Part shown: piece by piece, positions 1 through 8,264 of the stretch | How the letters are laid out: every line of letters starts with the position of its first letter | How positions within the stretch are numbered: the stretch's first letter is position 1 | Assembly: GCA_902492655.1 (NCBI GenBank) | Contig: CABUMF010000007.1 | Span: forward strand, 1-64,000 | Direction: 5' to 3' | Source of the DNA: an uncultured Eubacteriales bacterium | GTDB lineage: Bacteria; Bacillota; Clostridia; HGM11514 | DNA length: 64,000 nt | The notes under the pieces: model-generated | Told to the model about the DNA's origin: nothing | Seen by the model: only the letters and a program-made list of their open reading frames with translations | The model's database searches: none | Program-made: the position numbers and the translations under genes

Positions 1-955
1 GGTGATATTGCAGTGTTTCGGGGTAGATAAGCCTTGCGCCGGCTCTGTAGCCTAATATCAGCCCGTCGGCAGTTGCGCCGTAGTGATTTGATGTGGGAAA
101 GCCCTGATAATGAAGCCTTCCTGCGCCGCCCGTTGCAAGAACCACCGCTTTTGCACGGGCAACTGAAAGCTCGCCCGTTTCCATGTTCATAAGCACCGCA
201 CCCGATATTCTGCCCTCGTTGTCCGACAGTAGCTCAATAGCGGCTGTAAAGTCGAGCACGAATATGTTTTTGTTGAACACCTCGTCCCGAAGGGTTCTCA
301 TGATTTCAGCCCCCGAGTAGTCCTTTGCGGCGTGCATTCTTTTTCGGGATGTGCCTCCGCCGTGGGTTGTAATGAGGGTGCCGTCAGGCTCCTTGTCGAA
401 CTCCACACCCAAAGCCTCGAGCCACTTTATAGACTTTGGCGCATCGCACACAAGCCTCGACAAAAGCTCACGCTTTGCGGCGAAGTGACCGCCCCCGAAG
501 GCGTCCAGAAAGTGTATGGCAGGCGAATCGTTTTCCTTGTCCGCCGCCTGAATTCCGCCCTCCGCCATCATGGTGTTGGCGTCCCCGATTCTCAGCTTTG
601 TGACGATCATGCACTCTGCGCCCCTACGGTTTGCCTCGATAGCCGCCGCCGCACCTGCGCCGCCTCCGCCGATAATCAGCACATCTGTATCATAGTCAGG
701 TTTTTCTGAAATTATGTCATTTTCCGAAACTCTGCCCTTGCCCTCAAGAAGCTTTGCAAGCTCCCTCGGCACAAAATCGCCCTTGTTTTTCCCCACCGAA
801 AGCCTTGAAAACTCGCTTTTTTTGTAGTCGGGATGAAACGCTGAAAGAAGCTTCTCCTTTTGCTTCGCGGTCATTCTTTCAGGCTCGAAGGAAAGATTTT
901 CACTTCTGTTTTCCTCCACCGCCTCCAAAGACTTTTTAAATTCTTCTGAATACAC
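1..955 (-). CDS. Fumarate-reductase/TfrA-type flavoprotein subunit (partial, runs off the window)
   Basis: The frame stays open to the window edge, so the C-terminal part is missing; about 318 residues are visible. A GTG start at 955 is preceded by AGGAGG with 7-nt spacing, 11 nt after the stop of the iron-sulfur gene. After a charged N-terminal extension of about 90 residues comes the FAD-binding signature DVLIIGGGGAGAAAAIEA, then RIGDANTMMAEGGIQAA and a TTHGGGTSRKR stretch typical of the FrdA/SdhA/L-aspartate-oxidase family. Later ATGGAGRLHYQGFPTSNHY matches the family's second FAD region. Following a 2Fe-2S/4Fe-4S partner it most resembles the flavoprotein of fumarate reductase or thiol:fumarate reductase. 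The real acceptor may be fumarate or another enoate. Family is clear, substrate is inferred. Confidence 0.85.
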   Translation of the reverse strand, partial: MYSEEFKKSLEAVEENRSENLSFEPERMTAKQKEKLLSAFHPDYKKSEFSRLSVGKNKGDFVPRELAKLLEGKGRVSENDIISEKPDYDTDVLIIGGGGAGAAAAIEANRRGAECMIVTKLRIGDANTMMAEGGIQAADKENDSPAIHFLDAFGGGHFAAKRELLSRLVCDAPKSIKWLEALGVEFDKEPDGTLITTHGGGTSRKRMHAAKDYSGAEIMRTLRDEVFNKNIFVLDFTAAIELLSDNEGRISGAVLMNMETGELSVARAKAVVLATGGAGRLHYQGFPTSNHYGATADGLILGYRAGARLIYPETLQYH

Positions 956-966
956 GATTTCGCCTC

Positions 967-1641
967 CTACTCCTCAATTTCACGGTTGTTGTAAAGCTCT
1001 TTAAGCTCCTCTATGGGCTTGTCGGTAAGAGCCTCCAAAAGCTCCCGAAAAGTGCCGTCCTCAATCTCCCGAACCCTGTTTTCAAGGTGCTTTGAGGGAG
1101 GCGCAAGGTACTTTCCGTTAAGCCTTCTTGCAAGCATCGCCACCTGTGGGTGCGAAATCCCGGCAGGGCATCTTGCGGAGCAGACGCCGCACATAACGCA
1201 GTCAAAGGACGCCTCCGCACACGCCTTGAAATCCCCACGCTGAGCGTATGCGATGTACTGCATAACATTAAGCCCCTGGGTGCAAGCCTTCGTGCAGGCG
1301 TTACAGCCCACACAGGCGTAAATTTCGGGGTAGAGCTGCATCATCACGCTGTCGGTGGGCTTGAGCTTTTCGATGTCGTAAGCCTCCTTCACAAGGGGAA
1401 AAAACGGAAGCGTTGCCACATACATATTGTTTTCCACCTTTGTCTGGCAGGCAAGACAGGTCTTAAGCCCCCTGTCCCCCTTTATGCGATACACCGTAGC
1501 GCAAGCGCCGCAGAAGCCGTTTCGACAGCCACAGCCACGCACCAGGCGGTATCCCACATATTCCATAGCCCTCATAATCGTGAGGCTTTCGGGAACGGAA
1601 TATTTTTTTCCGAACAAATAAACATCCACGGTATTTTCCAT
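967..1641 (-). CDS. Iron-sulfur subunit of fumarate/thiol:fumarate reductase type
   Basis: A 224-residue protein from ATG at 1641 (GGAG, 8 nt away); an in-frame start further upstream at 1674 lacks a good site. The N-terminal ferredoxin-like domain carries GCGCRNGFCGAC and CLAC, the cysteines of a [2Fe-2S] cluster. The C-terminal half has two 4Fe-4S motifs, CVGCNACTKAC and CVMCGVCSARCP. Classical FrdB has a [3Fe-4S] centre, whereas here both C-terminal motifs look like full 4Fe-4S sites, as in TfrB. Unlike TfrB there is no C-terminal CCG (HdrB-like) domain; that function may come from the separate HdrB in the same operon. It lies between flxA-like and the flavoprotein gene and is predicted to wire the flavoprotein to the Hdr-Flx complex. 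Confidence 0.82.
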   Translation of the reverse strand: MENTVDVYLFGKKYSVPESLTIMRAMEYVGYRLVRGCGCRNGFCGACATVYRIKGDRGLKTCLACQTKVENNMYVATLPFFPLVKEAYDIEKLKPTDSVMMQLYPEIYACVGCNACTKACTQGLNVMQYIAYAQRGDFKACAEASFDCVMCGVCSARCPAGISHPQVAMLARRLNGKYLAPPSKHLENRVREIEDGTFRELLEALTDKPIEELKELYNNREIEE

Positions 1642-1689
1642 ATGATAATCTCCATTCCGCCGCAAAATCGGCACAAAAGTAATTTGTAT

Positions 1690-2511
1690 TCAGTATTCGT
1701 CGGGAAGCTCGGAAAGCTCGTCCATTCTGAAAACGGGGCCGTCCTTGCACACGAATTTCGAGCCGATGTTGCACCTTCCGCACTTTCCGATACCGCACTT
1801 CATTCTAAGCTCCATTGTGGTGTAGACCTTGTTTTTTTCAAAGCCCATATCAAGAAGTGCCGAGAGCGTAAACTTAATCATAACGGGAGGGCCGCAAAGA
1901 ACGGCAATCCTGTCGGGAGAAAACCCGAGCTCCCGCACAAAATCAGGCACAAAGCCCACATGGCAGAAGGCTTCGTCCCCCCTGTCGACCGTCAGATGAA
2001 CGCAAACGGAGTCATCCGCCGCCCATTCTTCTGTGATTTCCTTAAAATCCACGAGATCGTCCTTGGTTCTTGCGCCGTATACGATGTCGATTTTCCCGTA
2101 GCTGCCACGAAAATGCCTGCAATAGTTAATGACGGAGCGAAGCGGCGCAATGCCAATTCCCCCGGCGATAAAGAGCAGATTTTCGCCCTTAAAATCCTCA
2201 TCCACGGGAAAGGGCCTTCCGTACGGGCCTCTTATCGTAATCATACTGCCCTTTTCCATTTGGTGGAGCTGCTCTGTAACACAGCCGCACTTTTTAATGG
2301 AAAACTCCATAAAATCCTCGTTTGTGGGGGAAGAGGTGATAGAAAACATCGCCTCCCCAACCCCGGGGACAGACAGCATAGCGCATTGCCCGGGAGCGTG
2401 GGAGAAGGGCTTTTGCCCGTTTGGGGACAGCACACGGAAGGTTTTAACATCCGCAGTGTCCTGTCTTACATCGTCAATCACTGCTATTTTCGGAACCAAC
2501 GCATTATTCAC
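1690..2511 (-). CDS. flxA: FlxA-like NAD(P)H-binding FAD/[2Fe-2S] oxidoreductase subunit
   Basis: A 273-residue flavoprotein of the ferredoxin-NADP reductase fold. IRGPYGRPFP and FIAGGIGIAPLRSVI mark the FAD and nucleotide sites, and CGPPVMI near residue 215 is the usual nicotinamide-side motif. The C-terminal cysteines in CGIGKCGRC followed by VCKDGPVF form a [2Fe-2S] site as in PyrK and sulfhydrogenase gamma subunits. It is the likely NADH entry point of the complex. Start: GTG at 2511 has GGGGGT 7 nt upstream and overlaps the previous stop by 8 nt; GTG at 2520 is possible but has no ribosome site. The gene follows flxB-like with no gap, so translation is probably coupled. Confidence 0.83.
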   Translation of the reverse strand: MNNALVPKIAVIDDVRQDTADVKTFRVLSPNGQKPFSHAPGQCAMLSVPGVGEAMFSITSSPTNEDFMEFSIKKCGCVTEQLHQMEKGSMITIRGPYGRPFPVDEDFKGENLLFIAGGIGIAPLRSVINYCRHFRGSYGKIDIVYGARTKDDLVDFKEITEEWAADDSVCVHLTVDRGDEAFCHVGFVPDFVRELGFSPDRIAVLCGPPVMIKFTLSALLDMGFEKNKVYTTMELRMKCGIGKCGRCNIGSKFVCKDGPVFRMDELSELPDEY

Positions 2512-3520
2512 CGATCTCACCCCCGATTTTTTTCATAGCCTTAACAATATTCATACCCACAGGGCATTTTTCAAGGCATCTTCCGCAGCCGACGCACGAA
2601 AACAAACCGTCGTTGTTTTTCGGAAAATACACAAGCTTGTGCATCATTCTTTGGCGAAGCCTTTCCTTTTGGGAAGTCCTCGGCTGACCGGCTGACATTT
2701 TTGTAAAATCGGAATACATACAGGAATCCCAGCATCGGAAACGCTTAATTTCGTGTCCCGTGTCCTTGTCCTTTATGTCGTAGCAATGGCAGGTCGGGCA
2801 GAAAAATGTACAGCTCCCGCAGGCAACGCAGGTCTTTGAAAGCTCGTCCCAAACGGGCAAATCGAAAAGCTCGTCGGTTTTGTCCGCCCCGAAAGATGCG
2901 GTCGAAACATTTTTAAGAGGAAGTCGGTCGAGCCTTTTTTTGATTTCCTCTTTGATTTTTGTAACCTCGCCCCCTTGGTAATCCTCCAAATCCGAAAGCA
3001 AAGCCTCGCCCTTCTTCGTTTTTCCGCAAAGGTAGATGTAATCCTCCGAAAAAAAGCACTCAATGTCGCCCGAAGGCTCAAATGCTTTAATACCAAAAGC
3101 TGTGCAAAAGCAGGTTTCGCAAGGCTTTTGGCAGGCTGTCGAAATAATAATTGCGTGTTTTCTGCGGTTTTGGTAGTATAAATCCACCGGCTCGGATAGG
3201 AAAACCCGATCCAAAATTTCAAAGCTTTTCACATCGCATCCACGGACGCCGAAAATAACGAAATCCTCACATTCCTCCGATAAATCAAGGATTTGCAAGT
3301 CATCGCCCACCCTTTTGAACTCCATGAGATTTTCCACCTGCGGAAAGAAAAAGTCCTTCGGGGAGCGGTCGGTTTTACCCGAAAGGCAAACCTCTGTCCC
3401 GTCCGAAAACGGCGCAAATTCCATGCCCGAATCCGACCTTTTAGGGACAAAGAGCCGTCTTTTTTCCGATATTTTTGTAAGAAAGCCGTTAAGCTCGCAC
3501 CGCTTTATTCTTTTTATCAT
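2504..3520 (-). CDS. FlxB-like dicluster ferredoxin subunit (sulfhydrogenase beta-like)
   Basis: A 338-residue protein related to the beta subunits of hydrogenase/sulfur reductase and anaerobic sulfite reductase. The first 220 residues contain a FrhB/SudB-like region with GVRGCDVKSFEILDRVF and a CxxxCFC cluster (CETCFC). Two C-terminal 4Fe-4S motifs follow: CVACGSCTFFCPTC and CVGCGRCLEKCP. In the Flx complexes of sulfate reducers such a protein links the NADH-oxidising FlxA to the Hdr part. The start ATG shares one base with the stop of the preceding gene (TGATG). Assignment to FlxB rather than FlxC rests on gene order, which is the mirror image of the flxABCD-hdrABC order of Desulfovibrio. 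Confidence 0.75.
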   Translation of the reverse strand: MIKRIKRCELNGFLTKISEKRRLFVPKRSDSGMEFAPFSDGTEVCLSGKTDRSPKDFFFPQVENLMEFKRVGDDLQILDLSEECEDFVIFGVRGCDVKSFEILDRVFLSEPVDLYYQNRRKHAIIISTACQKPCETCFCTAFGIKAFEPSGDIECFFSEDYIYLCGKTKKGEALLSDLEDYQGGEVTKIKEEIKKRLDRLPLKNVSTASFGADKTDELFDLPVWDELSKTCVACGSCTFFCPTCHCYDIKDKDTGHEIKRFRCWDSCMYSDFTKMSAGQPRTSQKERLRQRMMHKLVYFPKNNDGLFSCVGCGRCLEKCPVGMNIVKAMKKIGGEIGE

Positions 3521-4476
3521 CAGCCCTCACCCCCGATGTCCTTATCGTCCACGGAAAAAGTAACCATGGGAGAAACAGCGTCCGCCGTCTCGCCCGGGGC
3601 AAATTCTCCGAAGTTTTCGTTAATGTCGCAAATAAGCTTGCGGTTGAGAAGATGAAGAGGAATATTTTCGGGGCAAGCCCTTGAGCATTCTCCGCAGTCG
3701 GTACACCGCCCGGCAACATGGAATGCCCTTATTATGTGGAACATTTTCTCCTCCGTTTCGTCCGCCGCCGCCTTGTTTTGAAGGGGGGATTCGGGATTAT
3801 CGAACACGCACCGCTCGCAGGTGCAGGCAGGACAAACATTTTTGCAGGCGTTACAGCGAATGCACCGTGAAAGCTCGCTTTGCCAAAATTCAAACCGCTC
3901 ATGGGGGCTCATCGCCTCTATTTTTTTAACCTCTAAAAGGCGGTCTGCCGAAGGCTTTTTGTCCGCCTCGCCTAAAGCCTCGTCAGATATGGCAAAGCCG
4001 TTTTGGTGACACGTTAAACACCTTTCCGATATTATGTCACCTTTTTCTACTTCAATATCCCCGTCAAAAAGGGTTTTAACTATGAATTTTCCGTCCTTTT
4101 CTAAAAGACCGCAAACCCCGTCGGAAATACTCTTAAGCTTTTTTATGTCAACCATTCCCTCACAGGGAACGGCGATTATGTAAACATTTTCACGGTCGAT
4201 TTTATGCTCGCAAAGAAGCCCGTTTAAGCTTTTGCAGTCACAGGGCTTTAGGAAAAGGAGAACCCTTCCCTCCGCTTTTGTTGCGAATTTGGAGAGGTTC
4301 GCACCGCAAAAATCGTTCCATACAAAATTTTGAAGGTCATCGGCGGACTCGAAAAACGAAGGCGAAACATCATAGAAAAACTCGCCCTCTCTCCAGCCGA
4401 GAACCGAGGAAACCTCCCCCGAGGCAATAAGCTGACGGGCACGCTCAATTAAGACCTCACGCTTTATTTTTTGCAT
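3520..4476 (-). CDS. FlxC-like dicluster ferredoxin subunit
   Basis: A 318-residue iron-sulfur protein paralogous in build to its downstream neighbour. LFLKPCDCKSLNGLL near residue 80 and ERCLTCHQNGFAI near residue 155 hold conserved cysteines of the sulfhydrogenase-beta fold. Two 4Fe-4S sites follow at CIRCNACKNVCPACTC and CTDCGECSRACP. The start ATG at 4476 is preceded by GGAGG at 7 nt and overlaps flxD by 13 nt. It is expected to pass electrons between FlxA/FlxB and FlxD-HdrA. The exact Flx letter is inferred from position. Confidence 0.75.
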   Translation of the reverse strand: MQKIKREVLIERARQLIASGEVSSVLGWREGEFFYDVSPSFFESADDLQNFVWNDFCGANLSKFATKAEGRVLLFLKPCDCKSLNGLLCEHKIDRENVYIIAVPCEGMVDIKKLKSISDGVCGLLEKDGKFIVKTLFDGDIEVEKGDIISERCLTCHQNGFAISDEALGEADKKPSADRLLEVKKIEAMSPHERFEFWQSELSRCIRCNACKNVCPACTCERCVFDNPESPLQNKAAADETEEKMFHIIRAFHVAGRCTDCGECSRACPENIPLHLLNRKLICDINENFGEFAPGETADAVSPMVTFSVDDKDIGGEG

Positions 4477-4898
4477 CTTAAATCCTCCGGTTTTTCAGAT
4501 TTTCCCAAAGCGGCGACGGTTTTGACAAAATCGTTCATAGTTTCGGCAAACCTTGCGCCCTCCGCCGCGCTAATCCAGGTAAGACGGGTTCTTTCCTTTT
4601 CGATTCCGAGGTAATCGAGAAGCGAAAAAAGGAGCTTCATTCGTCTTCTTGTGTGGTAATTTCCCGAGGTATAGTGGCAGTCGCCAATGTGGCAACCGCA
4701 GATAATCACCCCGTCCGCACCCCTTTGGAAGGCACGAAGAATAAACATGGGGTTAACCCTACAGGAGCATGGAACTCTTATTATTTTAACCTCCGCACCG
4801 TAGGAAAGCCTGTTGTTTCCGGCAAGGTCAGCACCTGCGTAGGAGCACCAGTTACAGCAAAAAGCCACGATTTTCGGTTTATATTCGGTCATTTGCAT
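4464..4898 (-). CDS. mvhD: FlxD / MvhD-type [2Fe-2S] electron-transfer protein
   Basis: A 144-residue protein with the MvhD signature: FCCNWCSYAGADLAG near the N-terminus, IRVPCSCRVNP, and CGCHIGDCHY with five conserved cysteines for a [2Fe-2S] cluster. MvhD and FlxD dock hydrogenase or Flx modules on HdrA. The gene overlaps the end of hdrA by 10 nt and the next gene by 13 nt, so the three are probably translated together. A second ATG two codons in is an equally good start. No NiFe-hydrogenase gene is visible, so MvhD here belongs to a Flx-type rather than a hydrogenase complex. Confidence 0.88.
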   Translation of the reverse strand: MQMTEYKPKIVAFCCNWCSYAGADLAGNNRLSYGAEVKIIRVPCSCRVNPMFILRAFQRGADGVIICGCHIGDCHYTSGNYHTRRRMKLLFSLLDYLGIEKERTRLTWISAAEGARFAETMNDFVKTVAALGKSEKPEDLRCKK

Positions 4899-6880
4899 AT
4901 TGCGTCCACCTCCGCAGTAATTTGGTTGTTAGAAAATCCGCATAAGTCTATTGCGCCCGACATACAAGTAACCGTGCAAGCACCGCAGCCCCGGCACACC
5001 GCATCGTTCACGACGGCAACGGTTTTTGTAATTGTGCGCCCGAGGGTTCTGAACTCTTTGTCCTCGTAGGTAATTGCGCCGTAGGGGCAAACATTGGCGC
5101 AAAGCCTGCATCCAGAGCACATTTCCCCGTCCGAGCGTGCAACGCATGGGTTACCAAGAAGCCTGTCCTTAGATAAAAGCCCTATTACCTTGGCGGCCGC
5201 CGCACCGGCTTGGGAAACGGTTTCGGGAATGTCCTTCGGGCCTTGGCACATACCCGATAAAAACACGCCTGCGGTGGGGCTTTCAACGGGCTTAAGCTTT
5301 GGGTGCGCCTCTGTAAAGAAGTCGTTTGTGTCCATGCTCGCCCTAAGAAGGGTTGCAAGGGATCTTGCAGAGTCGTCCGGCTCAACTGCGGTTGCCAAAA
5401 CCACAAGGTCGGCGTCGATTGAAAGCTGTTTTCCGCCGAGAAGGTCGGATGCGGTAACCTTCAAAACCCTTCCTTCCGGGGAAACCTTGCCGACCGAGCC
5501 CTTTATGTAATGAACGCCGTATTCCTCTGCGGCACGGCGGTAGAACTCATCAAAATTCTTGCCCGGTGTTCTCACATCAATATAGAACACAAAAACCTCG
5601 GTGTCCGGGTACTTGTCACGGGTGAGCATAGCGTGCTTTGCCGTGTACATACAGCAGATTTTGGAGCAATATTCCTTGCCCTTTTGTGCGCACGAGGAGC
5701 ATCTTGAGCCGACGCACTGCACAAAAACGATTGTTTTCGGGTGCTCACCGTCAGAAGGTCTGAGGAGAACGCCGCCTGTCGGGCCTGCGGCATTGGTAAG
5801 CCTTTCAAACTCCAACGAGGTAATAACATCCTTTGATTTTGAGTAAGCGAACTCATCGTACCTTTCGGGGCTTATGGTGTTATAGCCCGTAGCCGCAACG
5901 ATTGCGCCGTAATCTACGGAGAAAACCTCGTCCTTTTGGGAGTAGTCGATTGCGCCTGCGGAGCAGATTTTGGAGCAAACTCCGCATTTCCCCGATTTTT
6001 TCATGGTGCAGTTGTCCTCGTCAATCACAGCGATTTTCGGAACTGCCTGAGCAAATGGAATGTAAATTGCGCCCCTTTTGTCCATATTGAGGTTAAACTC
6101 GTTCGGGATATTTTTCTGTGGACATTTTTCGGTGCAAAGCCCGCACCCGGTACATTTGTTTTCGTCCACAAACCTTGCTTTTTTCCTTATTGTAACGGTG
6201 AAATTTCCCACAAAGCCCTCAACGCTTTCAACCTCGGAATATGAAAAAATCCTTATTTTGTCGTTCTGAGCCGCCTCCACCATTTTTGGAGTGAGAATAC
6301 AAGCGGCGCAGTCGAGGGTCGGGAAGGTCTTGTCAAGCTGAGCCATTTTACCGCCTATTGTGGGCTTTTTTTCCACGATGTCCACCGGAAATCCGGCATC
6401 TGCGATGCAAAGTGCGGTTTCAATCCCGGCAATTCCGCCGCCGATTACAAGGGCTCGCTTAATGACGGGGGTTTCACCCGGGAAGAGGGGGCGGTTGAGG
6501 TTTACCTTGGCGATCGCCGCACGGGCAAGGGAAATAGCCTTTTTTGTAGCCTCCGCCTTGTCCTTATGAACCCATGAGCACTGCTCACGAATGTTTGCAA
6601 TTTCCACCATGTACGGGTTAAGTCCGGCACTCTCGGCGGCTTTTCGGAAGGTCGCCTCGTGCATACGGGGGGAGCAGGAGCAAACCACAAGCCCCGAAAG
6701 CCTGTGCTGCTTTATTGCATCTATGATTTTGCCTTGCCCTGTCTGGGAGCACATATATTCATAATCTGCGGCGAAAACGACGCCCGGCTCACTCTTTACC
6801 GCCTCCGCAACGGAAGATACGGCAACGGTTGAAGCAATGTTCGTGCCGCAATGGCACACAAATACACCGATTCTCTGCAT
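4889..6880 (-). CDS. hdrA: HdrA, FAD-containing heterodisulfide-reductase-type bifurcating subunit
   Basis: A 663-residue protein of usual HdrA length. The N-terminal Fe-S domain has VCHCGT at 8-13, CSQTGQGK and CSCSPRMHE. The FAD-binding thioredoxin-reductase-like core starts at ALVIGGGIAGIETA (about 143-156), with the DCAACILTPKM block at 190-200. An inserted ferredoxin domain carries CTGCGLCTEKCP at 243-254, and two further 4Fe-4S motifs lie in the last 90 residues (CSGCRLCANVCP, CRGCGACTVTC). HdrA carries the flavin where electron pairs are split between ferredoxin and a high-potential acceptor. ATG at 6880 has GGGGG upstream. It is 14 nt downstream of hdrC. Confidence 0.93.
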   Translation of the reverse strand: MQRIGVFVCHCGTNIASTVAVSSVAEAVKSEPGVVFAADYEYMCSQTGQGKIIDAIKQHRLSGLVVCSCSPRMHEATFRKAAESAGLNPYMVEIANIREQCSWVHKDKAEATKKAISLARAAIAKVNLNRPLFPGETPVIKRALVIGGGIAGIETALCIADAGFPVDIVEKKPTIGGKMAQLDKTFPTLDCAACILTPKMVEAAQNDKIRIFSYSEVESVEGFVGNFTVTIRKKARFVDENKCTGCGLCTEKCPQKNIPNEFNLNMDKRGAIYIPFAQAVPKIAVIDEDNCTMKKSGKCGVCSKICSAGAIDYSQKDEVFSVDYGAIVAATGYNTISPERYDEFAYSKSKDVITSLEFERLTNAAGPTGGVLLRPSDGEHPKTIVFVQCVGSRCSSCAQKGKEYCSKICCMYTAKHAMLTRDKYPDTEVFVFYIDVRTPGKNFDEFYRRAAEEYGVHYIKGSVGKVSPEGRVLKVTASDLLGGKQLSIDADLVVLATAVEPDDSARSLATLLRASMDTNDFFTEAHPKLKPVESPTAGVFLSGMCQGPKDIPETVSQAGAAAAKVIGLLSKDRLLGNPCVARSDGEMCSGCRLCANVCPYGAITYEDKEFRTLGRTITKTVAVVNDAVCRGCGACTVTCMSGAIDLCGFSNNQITAEVDAICK

Positions 6881-6894
6881 AGCTCTACCCCCTT

Positions 6895-7275
6895 CTACTT
6901 TGAATATTTCCGATATGCGCTGGTAAGTGCCTGTTGAGGCAAATCCTCGCTGAAAACATTATCCAAAAGCTCTTTTTTCATGTGATTTACGCCCTTTTGC
7001 CGCAAAGCCGCAAGCCTAACCGCCTCGATGAGCCTTTGCGGCTCAACGCCTCTTGGGCAACGCTCCGAGCAGGCAAAGCAGGAAAGGCACAAAAAGGACG
7101 CCTTCGACTTCAAAAGCGGCTCGATGTCCCCCGAAATTATCATGTCCGCGAACTGATGCGGATGATACTCCATTTTATGAAAGGAAGGGCAGGAAGCGGA
7201 GCATTTGCCGCACTTCATGCACTTTTCGGGGCTTGCGCCGCTGATTTTTATAAGCATATCCCTGTCAAATTGCAT
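6895..7275 (-). CDS. hdrC: HdrC, 4Fe-4S ferredoxin-like subunit
   Basis: A 126-residue protein with two 4Fe-4S motifs: CMKCGKCSASCP at 19-30 and CLSCFACSERCP at 63-74. It links HdrA to HdrB. ATG at 7275 with GGAG 8 nt upstream is preferred to an in-frame start at 7314 that would add a 13-residue tail unlike the family. It lies between hdrB (76 nt upstream) and hdrA (14 nt downstream). The family assignment is firm; the partner specificity follows from the operon. Confidence 0.9.
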   Translation of the reverse strand: MQFDRDMLIKISGASPEKCMKCGKCSASCPSFHKMEYHPHQFADMIISGDIEPLLKSKASFLCLSCFACSERCPRGVEPQRLIEAVRLAALRQKGVNHMKKELLDNVFSEDLPQQALTSAYRKYSK

Positions 7276-7351
7276 ATGTAAAACTCCAATCCGCTCCGAA
7301 AAAGCCCGGAGCAAGGTAGCATGAGAAAATCCTTGTAAATTTTCGGGAAGG

Positions 7352-8134
7352 CTATACGCCCAAAGCCTCCGCCAGAATTTCGGTTATGTAGAAAACGGGC
7401 AAATCCGAGCCGCAATTTTCAAGATTGTACTTGCAAAGCGGGCAGGATGTCACAATGCAGTCCGCACCGGCTTTCTTTGCGCTTTCAATGATTTTGCGGC
7501 TTCTTTCCGTAGCCAAATCACGGTTTTCAATCAAAATATAGCCGCCGCAGCACTCGTTTCGCATCGGAAAATAGACGGGACTTGCCCCGAGAGCGGACAC
7601 AAAATCCTCCATAATCGAAGGGTTTTCCGGATCGTCCATCCCCAAAACGGCGGACGGGCGAAGGAGAAGACAGCCGTAAAACGGAGCAATTTTCCTATCT
7701 TTTAAGGGCTTTACAACCTTTTTTGCGACATTTTCAAAGCCCACCTTGTCCCTAAGAACCTCGAGGTAGTTAAGAACCTCGCATTCACCGCCGTAATAAA
7801 AATCCTCCTGCTCGCCCTTCATGTAGGTGTTAACCTTTTGGCGAAAATCGTCATTTGACCTTATAAGGTAATTTGTCTGCTTAATCGTGTTGTGGCAAGC
7901 GGAGCAGACCGAAACCAACGGCTCGCCCCTATCAAATGCCGCCTTCAGCGCACGAACAGACGCAAGCTTTGAGGCAATTTCGTCCTCTGCTGTTATAAAA
8001 ACGCCGCCGCAGCACTGCCAGTCGGGGATTTCCGATAGTGAAAACCCCAAAATCTCGCCGCATTTTCTTGCGTAAAAATCAAGATCTTTGGCCTTTGTCT
8101 TAAGTGTACAGCCCGGGAAATAACTGAAATTCAT
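7352..8134 (-). CDS. hdrB: HdrB, CCG-domain subunit
   Basis: A 260-residue protein with both CCG domains complete: C9, CCG at 41-43, CSAC at 77-80, then C155, CCG at 195-197 and CPLC at 231-234. In methanogens these domains bind the non-cubane [4Fe-4S] clusters that cleave heterodisulfide. In bacteria lacking CoM-CoB the partner may be DsrC-like or another thiol/disulfide, or HdrB may feed the fumarate-reductase pair at the end of this operon. Start is ATG at 8134, 7 nt after GGAGG; a TTG two codons upstream sits too close to the ribosome site. First gene of the operon. Confidence 0.92.
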   Translation of the reverse strand: MNFSYFPGCTLKTKAKDLDFYARKCGEILGFSLSEIPDWQCCGGVFITAEDEIASKLASVRALKAAFDRGEPLVSVCSACHNTIKQTNYLIRSNDDFRQKVNTYMKGEQEDFYYGGECEVLNYLEVLRDKVGFENVAKKVVKPLKDRKIAPFYGCLLLRPSAVLGMDDPENPSIMEDFVSALGASPVYFPMRNECCGGYILIENRDLATERSRKIIESAKKAGADCIVTSCPLCKYNLENCGSDLPVFYITEILAEALGV

Positions 8135-8164
8135 AGCCAAACCTCCAAAAAAACTCTACCTTTT

Positions 8165-8193
8165 ATTATACAATAAAAAGCCTTTATTTGCAA
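8165..8193 (-). promoter_or_regulatory. Sigma-A-type promoter of the hdr-flx operon
   Basis: On the minus strand TTGCAA (8193-8188), 17 bp spacer, TATAAT (8170-8165). The inferred start near 8158 leaves a leader of about 24 nt before hdrB. No operator-like repeat is obvious. Confidence 0.7.
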
Positions 8194-8228
8194 TAGCTTT
8201 CATAAAGAAAAGCCCGATTTTTTTGCAT

Positions 8229-8257
8229 GAAAAAAGGCTCCCGTTTAAGAGAGCCTA
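8229..8257 (-). terminator. Rho-independent terminator after the stalk-domain gene
   Basis: Minus-strand hairpin AGGCTC...GAGCCT with a short loop followed by six T, 8 nt after the stop of the gene ending at 8265. It separates that gene from the hdr operon. Confidence 0.75.
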
Positions 8258-8264
8258 AATAACT

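Noticed and set aside
1150..2538. Long open frame on the plus strand (462 codons)
   Set aside because: Lies antisense to the flxA and iron-sulfur genes, has no ribosome site and its translation lacks any domain; a by-product of codon use in the real genes.
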